Shown one piece after another: positions 1 through 6,492 of a DNA stretch of 32,200 nt. The number at the start of each line of letters is the position of its first letter. Position 1 is the first letter of the stretch. This DNA is from Oscillospiraceae bacterium (GTDB lineage Bacteria; Bacillota; Clostridia; Oscillospirales; CAG-272): NCBI GenBank assembly GCA_015064695.1, contig SVRS01000027.1, forward strand, positions 1 through 32,200, read 5' to 3'. The notes under the pieces are model-generated. The model ran no database searches, had not been told where the DNA came from, and was given only the letters and a program-made list of their open reading frames with translations. A program made the translations under genes and the position numbers.

Positions 1-3000
1 TCTACCGAGTCCACGTCCAAGGAGATCGTGGTGGGCTATACCAACCGCAATTCTGAGCTGGCCGAGGATTTCTTTGAGGTGGGCGTTCTGGGTTACCACG
101 TGGCCGCTATCGGAGAAAAGCTCTTCATCGGTGCAAACAGTGAGTCGGGGATGTCCGAAGCTCTCGCACGCCTGACCGCTGACCTGATCTCCGACGGCAA
201 CCGCTTGGGCCTCAAACAGGGCTACGTCTGCAAGGCCGTAGGTGAGCCCGCCGCAGAGGACATCCCCACCCTGACTGGCCCATACGCCGCCAGCATCGCC
301 TATGCTAACAGCGTGGCCAACAGCGTTCAGGGCTACTACACTGACGGCAGTCGCCGAGCCTTCCTCATGACCAACCAAACCATGTCCATTACCCATAACA
401 TGGCCGAGGAAGGGAACCGTCAGATCTCTTCCATGGTTAACGAGTACGGTGTCCCCTACCTGCGGAATACCATGTCCGCCTACGTGGAGACCGCCAAAGG
501 ACGTTTCTATTCCAAAGATTCCTTGAATACCGCCGACGTGAATATCTTCCGCTACGGTGCTTACTACTACGAAACCCACATTCACGGTGAGAACTTCATG
601 CCTTCTTTCGTGGTGGATGAGTCGGTAAAACCCGTGGATATGCTGAAAGGTATCAAGCATGTGACCGGCAACAACCTCACTGCCCAAAGGGATGCGTTGG
701 CGGATCCCTTGATCATCTCCGTGACGTCTAACAGAGAACCGCATATTACTTTCCCACGCACCTATACAGTGGATGCTGATACCTACGATACCCTCTTGAT
801 CACCATGAAGACGGAATCCTCCACCAGAGTACAGGTCTGGCTGGCAGCAGGTCCCAATGACGGCATCAACGTGGATCAGAGACTCCCACTCACGGTGGTC
901 CCCGGTGAGATGCGAACCTATGCCGTTTGCTTGAAAAATCTCCCGGACTACGAGGGGAGTCTGAAAGCCCTTCGCCTGGACTTTATGGGGGGTACAGATG
1001 GTGAAACGATAGAGGTGAAGGAGATCAAGGCCGTCAGGACCAGCGCCTCGGACGTTCCTGCCGTCACGATGGATCGCGTTCTCTATACCTATCCCGACAA
1101 GCTCCACTCTGCCGCTCATCTGGTTACCACCAAGGAGATTACGGATATGACGGCCTACGGTATGGAGACCGCCATTGAGAAATCCCGCGTAAAATCCCTG
1201 CTGGTGATCGACGGGGACGGGGAGCATACCTCCCTCGAGGGCGTGGATTGGAGTACCGCCGTGGCCGTGGCCTTTGACGTGGATCGCGCAGGCGTGTTCG
1301 GTTATATCCTGCCCCTGGATGAGGGTGCTGGCACCATGACCGTTACCGAAAAGGACGGCTACTACGTGATCGATCAGAAGGCCCTTGCCAAGACCTCCTA
1401 CGAGGCGTATGAGGAAATCAATCTCGGCCAGCGCCTCTACAACGATTCTACCCATGATTTCGACGGATTCCGCAAGGCTGTCCGCGAGGAGCGCAACCCT
1501 CTGACGGTAACCTTCTCGACCGGTCTCTTTGTCGACAGACTCGCTAGCTACGATGCTCTCCGCGGTGCGTACCGCGTGGAGCTGGATGGCACGGGCTTCA
1601 GCCAGGCCTACTTCCAGCAGCCCGACCGCCAATATCGCGTTGACGTGAAAGTGGAGGGCGATGCCAATGACCGCAACATCTATATGTACTCCTATACTAC
1701 TTGGGGTTGCCTCGAGTGCGCTGCGCTTCTGGATAAGGAGGAGCAGGTCATGCCCTACCTCTTGCAGGTCTGCAAGAATTTCTGCGGTGAGTACGAGGAG
1801 CCCGTCATCGATCGTGACGATGCCACGTATGGTGAGGTCTATTTCCCCTTGACCGTCAAGAGCGGAGAGAGCTTGGAGTTCTCGGTGCTCAATCTCTATC
1901 AGAACTGGGGCATCTTCCCCTTGAAGCAGGTCTCCTCCATCCAGTTCGGCATCCCCTACTACCACTGGTCTACGGGAGTTACGGAGACCAACTGTAATCC
2001 CTCCTTCGGCGTTAACGGCAAGGACAATTGGCTTGTCACCGATCACCGTTCCATGTCGGCTCCGTTCATTGGGGATTCGCCCCAGCACGACGGTTCAGGC
2101 AACCACTATTTCGTGCATTACACCGACGCGGAGGGGAACTATTCCATACTGGATAAAACCGTGGACGAGATCGCGTCCCATGGACCTGTGTACGCTGACG
2201 TATCGATGGATCAGATCTCCGATGATGGGTGCTTCTCCGCTACCTACCGTCACATGGAAATGCCCCAGACCGATGAGAACCGCACCTACTACGAGATCCG
2301 CATGACGGCGCTGAAGGATGTCTCCTTCAAGAATTTCAAGGAGGACTTTTCCTTCATATCCATGGCTAATCAACACGGTTATCTGACGCTCGGCTATCTG
2401 GACGAGAACAACCAGCCCGTTGTTACCTCGCTCAACAAGACCGATGAGGTCCGGTATTACACCCTTGGCAAGGAATGTCCCTTCGTGTCCTTCTCGGACA
2501 GATCCACCTCTCAATACGTCAACGAGGCGATTTTGATCAAGGATTATGAGATCACCCTGAGCGGTGAGGTCTTTACAGGCAACATCGTTATGCAGGAGAG
2601 TTATCGGAACGGCGAGAACTGTGTCTCCCTGTCCTTCGACCTGGGCGAGGTAACCTTTAAGGCGGGAGATACCATCAACATCAGCATGATCCTTCTTCCC
2701 TGGGGCTCTCAGCTTACCCCCAAGGAGGATATCTCCAACGTGCTGAACGTGCGAAACGATACCTGCCTGGATCCCATCAAGGTAGCCATCAAGACAGGGA
2801 CTCTCTTGGCCGACACCTATATGCCTAAGATCAAGGCCAAGGACGAGGTGGCAGAGTTCACCCTGTCGGGGGCAGACAACAACATGGCCGTCCGCGTGTA
2901 CGGCTTTGATGATTACATAAAGCCCGTCATCGAGGAGTATGTCGGCGGTGAGTGGGTGGAGTACAAGACCGCCTCCATCAACGGCTACGACGGCTACATG

Positions 3001-3654
3001 GTCCATTACGACGGAGACGGTACCTACTCCTTCTCCTTCATCGTGGATATGAGCAACGGTGACCGTACGTTCAGAGTCACGCAAAACGCTACCTCGGCTC
3101 CCGATAATCCGGTCGCTCCCGATCCCAATCCCGAACCCGAGCCCGATATTCCGGATTCTGCGACTCCCGTCGCTAAAGCCGGTGCCGCATTTATCGCAAC
3201 GCAGGCAGAGGGCGGCAACGATACGGCTGCCGGTGAAGTCACCACCGAGGATGGCACCACCTTCGTTCGTCTGACCGCTACCGGCGGCGATCCTTACTTC
3301 ATGATCATACCTCTCGGGTCAAACATCCCGTCCGACATCGTGGCGATCGCCTACCGCACCAACAGCACCTTCGGTGGCCAGTTCTTCGTCGGCTCCGGTG
3401 CAGGTATCACCGCTCAGGGAGATAATTTCGTCGTCGATTGGATCGAGGGCGGCTGGAATCTGATGGTCATCGATCTCTCCACTGTTCAGGGTCTGACCTC
3501 TATTACCGGCGACATGGTCAACTTCCTGCGTTTGGACTTCTTTACCGGTGCCGGTGATGAGGGCGACTACTTCGACCTCGAGTACGTTGCATTCTTCGAG
3601 ACTATTGAAGCTGCTGAGACCTACTACAATAGCCTCCATGTGCCCAAGGCCTAA
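1..3654 (+). CDS. Large probable extracellular carbohydrate-associated protein, 5' partial
   Basis: The frame is open from base 1, so the start lies outside the window; 1217 residues are visible. The first ~60 visible residues (EIVVGYTNR ... LFIGANSESGMSEA) resemble the non-catalytic N-terminal domain found in glycosidase-like proteins, in which a stored name or identity segment is followed by a short beta-alpha fold; this is recognised by pattern only. The middle is rich in aromatic residues and beta-strand-like segments, with no catalytic motif I can name. A Pro/Glu/Asp linker (about residues 1034-1053, nt 3100-3160) leads to a C-terminal beta-rich module (about 1055-1217, nt ~3165-3654) that looks like a carbohydrate-binding domain. 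No sortase motif or C-terminal membrane anchor is seen. An extracellular or cell-surface role in polysaccharide handling is inferred. The sequence just before the linker is echoed downstream at 3739-3777. Confidence 0.6.
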   Translation, partial: STESTSKEIVVGYTNRNSELAEDFFEVGVLGYHVAAIGEKLFIGANSESGMSEALARLTADLISDGNRLGLKQGYVCKAVGEPAAEDIPTLTGPYAASIAYANSVANSVQGYYTDGSRRAFLMTNQTMSITHNMAEEGNRQISSMVNEYGVPYLRNTMSAYVETAKGRFYSKDSLNTADVNIFRYGAYYYETHIHGENFMPSFVVDESVKPVDMLKGIKHVTGNNLTAQRDALADPLIISVTSNREPHITFPRTYTVDADTYDTLLITMKTESSTRVQVWLAAGPNDGINVDQRLPLTVVPGEMRTYAVCLKNLPDYEGSLKALRLDFMGGTDGETIEVKEIKAVRTSASDVPAVTMDRVLYTYPDKLHSAAHLVTTKEITDMTAYGMETAIEKSRVKSLLVIDGDGEHTSLEGVDWSTAVAVAFDVDRAGVFGYILPLDEGAGTMTVTEKDGYYVIDQKALAKTSYEAYEEINLGQRLYNDSTHDFDGFRKAVREERNPLTVTFSTGLFVDRLASYDALRGAYRVELDGTGFSQAYFQQPDRQYRVDVKVEGDANDRNIYMYSYTTWGCLECAALLDKEEQVMPYLLQVCKNFCGEYEEPVIDRDDATYGEVYFPLTVKSGESLEFSVLNLYQNWGIFPLKQVSSIQFGIPYYHWSTGVTETNCNPSFGVNGKDNWLVTDHRSMSAPFIGDSPQHDGSGNHYFVHYTDAEGNYSILDKTVDEIASHGPVYADVSMDQISDDGCFSATYRHMEMPQTDENRTYYEIRMTALKDVSFKNFKEDFSFISMANQHGYLTLGYLDENNQPVVTSLNKTDEVRYYTLGKECPFVSFSDRSTSQYVNEAILIKDYEITLSGEVFTGNIVMQESYRNGENCVSLSFDLGEVTFKAGDTINISMILLPWGSQLTPKEDISNVLNVRNDTCLDPIKVAIKTGTLLADTYMPKIKAKDEVAEFTLSGADNNMAVRVYGFDDYIKPVIEEYVGGEWVEYKTASINGYDGYMVHYDGDGTYSFSFIVDMSNGDRTFRVTQNATSAPDNPVAPDPNPEPEPDIPDSATPVAKAGAAFIATQAEGGNDTAAGEVTTEDGTTFVRLTATGGDPYFMIIPLGSNIPSDIVAIAYRTNSTFGGQFFVGSGAGITAQGDNFVVDWIEGGWNLMVIDLSTVQGLTSITGDMVNFLRLDFFTGAGDEGDYFDLEYVAFFETIEAAETYYNSLHVPKA

Positions 3655-3738
3655 GGATTCTGAGCTCGGCAAGAGCTCATCGTGACCCACCGGTCCTTCG
3701 ACGCTCAGCCTCCGTTGTTGATTGCAACGAGCAGCATA

Positions 3739-3777
3739 TTGAGCAACAGTGACCGTACGTTCAGAGTCAAGCAGTAA
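3739..3777 (+). pseudogene. Tail remnant of a paralogue of the preceding gene
   Basis: These 39 bases match nt 3049-3087 of the upstream gene at most positions and read LSNSDRTFRVKQ-stop, against MSNGDRTFRVTQ in the intact gene. In the intact gene this segment lies just before the Pro-rich linker; here it is followed at once by TAA. The likely explanation is that a paralogue or ancestral version ended at this point, and that the linker plus C-terminal module was acquired later or the paralogue was deleted. No further upstream homology survives between 3655 and 3738, apart from a short TGAGCTC/GAGCTCA hairpin at 3660-3680. Confidence 0.55.
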
Positions 3778-3785
3778 AGGGGGAT

Positions 3786-3890
3786 ATGGGAATGATTCCG
3801 AATCAAGGTAGCCTCTGCTTTATGTTCCGCGGAGAAGGTGAGGACCTCTTTACCTTTGTCGATTTACGCTTGGAACAGGTAAAACCCTGA
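3786..3890 (+). CDS. Possible 34-residue small ORF or gene fragment
   Basis: The ORF begins at ATG 3786, or at the in-frame ATG 3792, which sits 8 nt after an AAAGGGGG ribosome-binding-like sequence that overlaps the stop of the paralogue remnant. It ends at TGA 3888-3890, just before a terminator. The visible product has a protein-like mix (GEGEDLFTFVDLRLEQ) but I recognise no family. It may be the rest of a gene that was translationally coupled to the lost paralogue, or a chance ORF. Confidence 0.25.
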   Translation: MGMIPNQGSLCFMFRGEGEDLFTFVDLRLEQVKP

Positions 3891-3904
3891 ATAACGTAAC
3901 AGAT

Positions 3905-3960
3905 GGGGCTGAGCCATTCGCTTCCTGAAAAGCTTTTGACTCAGCCCCTTGTTTTATTCT
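3905..3960 (+). terminator. Rho-independent terminator
   Basis: GGGGCTGAG (3905-3913) pairs perfectly with CTCAGCCCC (3940-3948) and is followed by TTGTTTTATT. The loop is long (26 nt) but contains the small self-paired AAAAGCTTTT. It would end rightward transcription from the large surface-protein gene. It also overlaps the end of the leftward repressor gene, where its tail is poorer in T. Confidence 0.7.
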
Positions 3961-4667
3961 TCAACTCTCCCTATAACCCTACCAAAACAATAAACACTAT
4001 CGTTCTCTCCGATGCGGATAGACTTATACTTCTCATTATGCGAGATCAAGCACTGGTTACCAAGTTCCTTGATGTAAACGTCGCCATTGACAACGAAGAT
4101 TCCGACCTCACCAACACCGACAGCATCGCACTTTTCAACGAAGACCTTATCCCCGTCATGATAAGTGGGCACCATGCTGTCACCGCTCACAGAGATAACA
4201 AAGTCAGCCTGCTCCGCTTCTGCGCTCTCTGGAACGAGAAGCTCTTCTGCCAAATCACTGTCAAGGATATTGCCTGTACCTGCGGATGCAGGGAGCGTGA
4301 ACCAATCAATCTTCAGCATACGAGGCTTGGGCTTTTTCGTCAGCACCGTCACGCGTTTATATTCGCTGTCAATCAAATAATCCACAACCTCTTTACCGTG
4401 CTCGTCAAGGGCGCGGTATTTTTGTAATGTTGTCCACTCGGTAGCTGTAGGACGCTGGGCCATGGACTTGCATCCGATCAGCTCGTCAGCAGATACGCCG
4501 AGCAGGTCACAAAGACGGGCGAGTTTGTCACAATCGGGACGACCGATACCTTTTTCCCAGTTATAGATAACTCTGCCCGAGCTCTCACCAAGAGCGTCAG
4601 CAATGTTCTGCTGGGTCATGCCTTTTATGTTGCGGTACTTCTTTATCTGCTCACCAATAAAGCTCAT
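3954..4667 (-). CDS. XRE-family repressor with S24 (LexA/CI-type) self-cleavage domain
   Basis: The protein has 237 residues. Residues 1-65 form a Cro/CI-type helix-turn-helix (GMTQQNIADALGESSGRVIYNWEKG, given here only in part as residues 16-40). Residues ~125-235 form a peptidase S24 domain with an Ala129-Gly130 cleavage site (PASAGTG), catalytic Ser164 in SGDSM and Lys200 in VYIKELG; the Ser-Lys spacing of 36 fits the LexA/CI fold. The start is ATG 4665-4667 behind GGAGG. This is the architecture of prophage- or element-type repressors that cleave themselves when RecA is activated by DNA damage. It is transcribed divergently from the 4882 gene, with two promoters back to back, so it probably represses that gene and itself. 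No integrase or phage structural gene is present in the window. Confidence 0.88.
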   Translation of the reverse strand: MSFIGEQIKKYRNIKGMTQQNIADALGESSGRVIYNWEKGIGRPDCDKLARLCDLLGVSADELIGCKSMAQRPTATEWTTLQKYRALDEHGKEVVDYLIDSEYKRVTVLTKKPKPRMLKIDWFTLPASAGTGNILDSDLAEELLVPESAEAEQADFVISVSGDSMVPTYHDGDKVFVEKCDAVGVGEVGIFVVNGDVYIKELGNQCLISHNEKYKSIRIGENDSVYCFGRVIGRVEE

Positions 4668-4698
4668 ACGGATATACCTCCAATTGTGTTATTGCTCT

Positions 4699-4727
4699 AT
4701 TTTACCATATATCCTTGTAGTTGTCAA
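4699..4727 (-). promoter_or_regulatory. Promoter of the XRE/S24 repressor
   Basis: On the minus strand TTGACA (4722-4727) is followed after 17 nt by TAAAAT (4699-4704), with TGG just before the -10. It lies about 30 bp upstream of the repressor ribosome binding site and back to back with the rightward promoter at 4759. Confidence 0.8.
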
Positions 4728-4758
4728 GTTTAAAATCTAAAAATATTATAGAAATCCA

Positions 4759-4787
4759 TTGACAACACAACTTCGTTGTGATATAAT
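4759..4787 (+). promoter_or_regulatory. Promoter with palindromic operator
   Basis: TTGACA (4759-4764), a 17-nt spacer and TATAAT (4782-4787) form a full consensus promoter with a TGA extended -10. The spacer contains a perfect palindrome, CACAAC-TTC-GTTGTG (4766-4780), ideally placed for a dimeric repressor to block RNA polymerase. The adjacent divergent XRE/S24 repressor is the obvious candidate binder (inferred). Confidence 0.8.
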
Positions 4788-4842
4788 ATCAAATACCAAA
4801 GGAGGTTGGAATATCGGACGTACAACCTTATGATTTTGGAAA

Positions 4843-4861
4843 TTCGGTAGCCGCTACTGAA
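4843..4861 (+). repeat. Near-perfect palindrome, left copy
   Basis: TTCGGTAGC-C-GCTACTGAA, 9-bp arms around one base with one mismatch. It lies in the leader of the 4882 gene, 20 bp before its start. A nearly identical palindrome follows the same gene at 5326-5348, so the pair brackets the gene. Confidence 0.75.
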
Positions 4862-4881
4862 AATAGAAATGAGGTGGTAAT

Positions 4882-5325
4882 GTGGAAAAGCGTCAGCGCG
4901 GACGCCCCAGGGTGGACACACACTTAACCGACAAGCATTATGATAATCGAAGACAGGAGCTGAACTACAAATATATGTTTGATGGTGTAGGTGTGCTCTT
5001 GGAAGCCGTCGATAAGATACCGGAGAGACATATTCTGTATGAAGTGGACAATGAAAGATTTCGTTTTAAGGCTTGCAAGAACGGCATCCTGGAGCAACTC
5101 GGCCGCATGAGGGCTCAAGATCGTATGTCTCTTGAGGATTGCGTCATCGTGGCCAACTACGCCATCAATGCCGTTAAGGCGGGAGTCGGTGTAAAAGAGA
5201 TCACGGTAGCCATGCGCAAGGTACGCACGGCACAGAAAAAATATAGTGTCGATGTGGAGAACGAAATTATGGAAATGATCTTTTATAAAGCCGTGTACGA
5301 ACTCAAAAAATTGGGGGATAACTGA
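4882..5325 (+). CDS. Hypothetical protein with AT-hook-like N-terminus
   Basis: The protein has 147 residues and starts at GTG 4882, four bases after GAGGTGGT; the overlapping ATG at 4880 opens another frame. The N-terminus reads MEKRQRGRPRV, containing the GRP core of an AT-hook-like minor-groove binder. The remainder is predicted mostly helical, with conserved-looking segments (KNGILEQLGRMRAQDRMSLEDC; residues ~64-85) and no enzyme motif or membrane segment. I do not recognise the family. It is driven by a strong promoter carrying a palindromic operator, is divergent from an SOS-type repressor, and is flanked on both sides by matching palindromes. A DNA-binding or regulatory role in a small mobile or prophage-derived element is the best inference. 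Confidence 0.7.
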   Translation: MEKRQRGRPRVDTHLTDKHYDNRRQELNYKYMFDGVGVLLEAVDKIPERHILYEVDNERFRFKACKNGILEQLGRMRAQDRMSLEDCVIVANYAINAVKAGVGVKEITVAMRKVRTAQKKYSVDVENEIMEMIFYKAVYELKKLGDN

Positions 5326-5348
5326 ATTTCGGTAGCGGCTACCGAAAT
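5326..5348 (+). repeat. Perfect 23-bp palindrome, right copy
   Basis: ATTTCGGTAGC-G-GCTACCGAAAT is a perfect inverted repeat with 11-bp arms, beginning one base after the stop codon of the 4882 gene. No T-run follows, so it is not a convincing terminator. It shares its core with the palindrome at 4843-4861 and may be a second protein-binding site. Confidence 0.75.
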
Positions 5349-5410
5349 AACTTGGAAGCGTTTTTTAGCGGCCAATCACTTTCATGATGATTTACGGTGT
5401 AAATTTTTGT

Positions 5411-5497
5411 ATGCAGAAACCAAAGAAAAGACGAAATTTGAGTGATGCACCCCGAAAGTACGAAGAAACCATGATCTCCGATTTTGAAGCAGGATAA
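5411..5497 (+). CDS. Possible 28-residue basic peptide
   Basis: ATG 5411 to TAA 5495-5497 encodes a short Lys/Arg-rich peptide starting MQKPKKRRNLSDAPRKY. The composition is not random-looking, but there is no clear ribosome binding site and no family is recognised. It may be a fragment of a decayed gene. The rest of 5349-5731 shows only short inverted repeats (for example GGGCAC/GTGCCC around 5609-5635) and no other convincing gene. Confidence 0.2.
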   Translation: MQKPKKRRNLSDAPRKYEETMISDFEAG

Positions 5498-5731
5498 AGG
5501 CGTGCTCATTCGCCCGCCTGTTACAGCGACCGGCAACGCCGTTCGCGGGAATAAACGAGATTTGTGGCGATTTAAAGAGTTTGAGCTCCCGATGTGTTTA
5601 CCATACGCGGGCACAAAATGAAAAAGCGCGTGCCCAATTTTTTGAAGAGGTTTTCGGTTGTTCCTTTGGAATATTCATCAGAAAAGGGCAACCGTTCTGC
5701 AAATATGTTCGACGGAGGAATAATATTTACA

Positions 5732-6148
5732 ATGGCTGTAAGAAAATTCTGGAAGCGTGTGATCGCGCTTCTGCACGATAATCGTACCGTTCTTCGTAAG
5801 GAAGACAACATCGAAGATTGGGAAGAAGATCAGCGCATACAGCGTGAAAAAGAAGCGGAGCGGCAGAAAAAAGAACAGGAGATTCTCACCATATGGTTCA
5901 TGCGTGAGGAATATATAAACGCGGGTCGGTTCAAACGCTTTCTGATGCGCTTCGAATTTTTGTTCCGTGATACGAGAGGGGGGGGACGTGCTCCGAAAAT
6001 TCCGGAACATATTATCACTGAGGTGGCTCGGTGCTTGATGCCCGATATTCTCGCCTTCTATGAATCGGAAGCAGGAAAGAAAATTTTTGAAGAATGGAAA
6101 GCCAAAAGGCGGGAAGAGCATCGGGAAGACAGTTCAAAAGCGTCATAA
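5732..6148 (+). CDS. Hypothetical charged, coiled-coil-rich protein
   Basis: I prefer ATG 5732 (138 residues, MAVRKFWKRV...). The only nearby Shine-Dalgarno, GGAGG at 5714-5718, precedes it, though with a long 13-nt gap. The frame is open back to 5594 without a better site. Residues ~22-60 are highly charged and helical (EDWEEDQRIQREKEAERQKK), typical of a coiled coil. The C-terminal half is basic with a short motif RGGGRAPKIPEH. There is no signal peptide, membrane segment or enzyme motif, and I do not recognise it. Its place between the repressor block and a tRNA gene suggests accessory DNA. Confidence 0.5.
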   Translation: MAVRKFWKRVIALLHDNRTVLRKEDNIEDWEEDQRIQREKEAERQKKEQEILTIWFMREEYINAGRFKRFLMRFEFLFRDTRGGGRAPKIPEHIITEVARCLMPDILAFYESEAGKKIFEEWKAKRREEHREDSSKAS

Positions 6149-6153
6149 CGACA

Positions 6154-6187
6154 ACCGCCGAAGGCATCTTTGCCCTCGGCGGTGTGT
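6154..6187 (+). terminator. Likely terminator of the 5732 gene
   Basis: ACCGCCGA (6154-6161) pairs with TCGGCGGT (6176-6183), with partial pairing continuing inward, and is followed by GTGTTTC. It lies 6 nt after the stop codon. Confidence 0.55.
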
Positions 6188-6203
6188 TTCAATATGGATA
6201 ATT

Positions 6204-6256
6204 GAAATAAAAAACAAATCCGAACAACTCCTTCGTAACGAAGCGGTTCGGATTTG
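6204..6256 (-). terminator. Terminator of tRNA-Ala
   Basis: CAAATCCGAAC (6215-6225) pairs perfectly with GTTCGGATTTG (6246-6256); an inner TTCGT/ACGAA pair shortens the loop. Read leftward it is followed by GTTTTTTATTT, so it ends transcription 8 nt past the tRNA 3' end. Confidence 0.8.
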
Positions 6257-6263
6257 ATTGTTT

Positions 6264-6339
<76 letters not shown>

Positions 6340-6370
6340 GATTGAGTGGATTTCTCTTTGCAACGGTGAC

Positions 6371-6399
6371 ATTATAGCACAACTGTTTCTTTTTGTCAA
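6371..6399 (-). promoter_or_regulatory. Promoter of tRNA-Ala
   Basis: On the minus strand TTGACA (6394-6399), a 17-nt spacer and TATAAT (6371-6376) with TGC before the -10. It lies about 30 nt upstream of the mature tRNA 5' end. Confidence 0.9.
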
Positions 6400-6429
6400 T
6401 AGGTTTTTGAAAAGTTTTTTTGAAATTTT

Positions 6430-6471
6430 TTTCAAAAAACTCGCGGATCCTCTCGGGGGAGGATCCGCGAG
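6430..6471 (-). terminator. Terminator of the acyl-CoA synthetase gene
   Basis: A perfect 13-bp stem (6440-6452 with 6459-6471, CTCGCGGATCCTC) and 6-nt loop is followed on the minus strand by TTTTTT. It lies 22 nt after the stop codon. Confidence 0.92.
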
Positions 6472-6492
6472 GCTGTGCCTCGGAGGGAAGAA

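Noticed and set aside
2095..3084. 329-codon minus-strand frame inside the first gene
   Set aside because: Antisense shadow of a continuous 1217-residue plus-strand frame.
5326..5348. Terminator after the 4882 gene
   Set aside because: The stem is perfect but followed by AAATAACTTGG, with no T-run; its twin lies before the gene, so a binding site is more likely.
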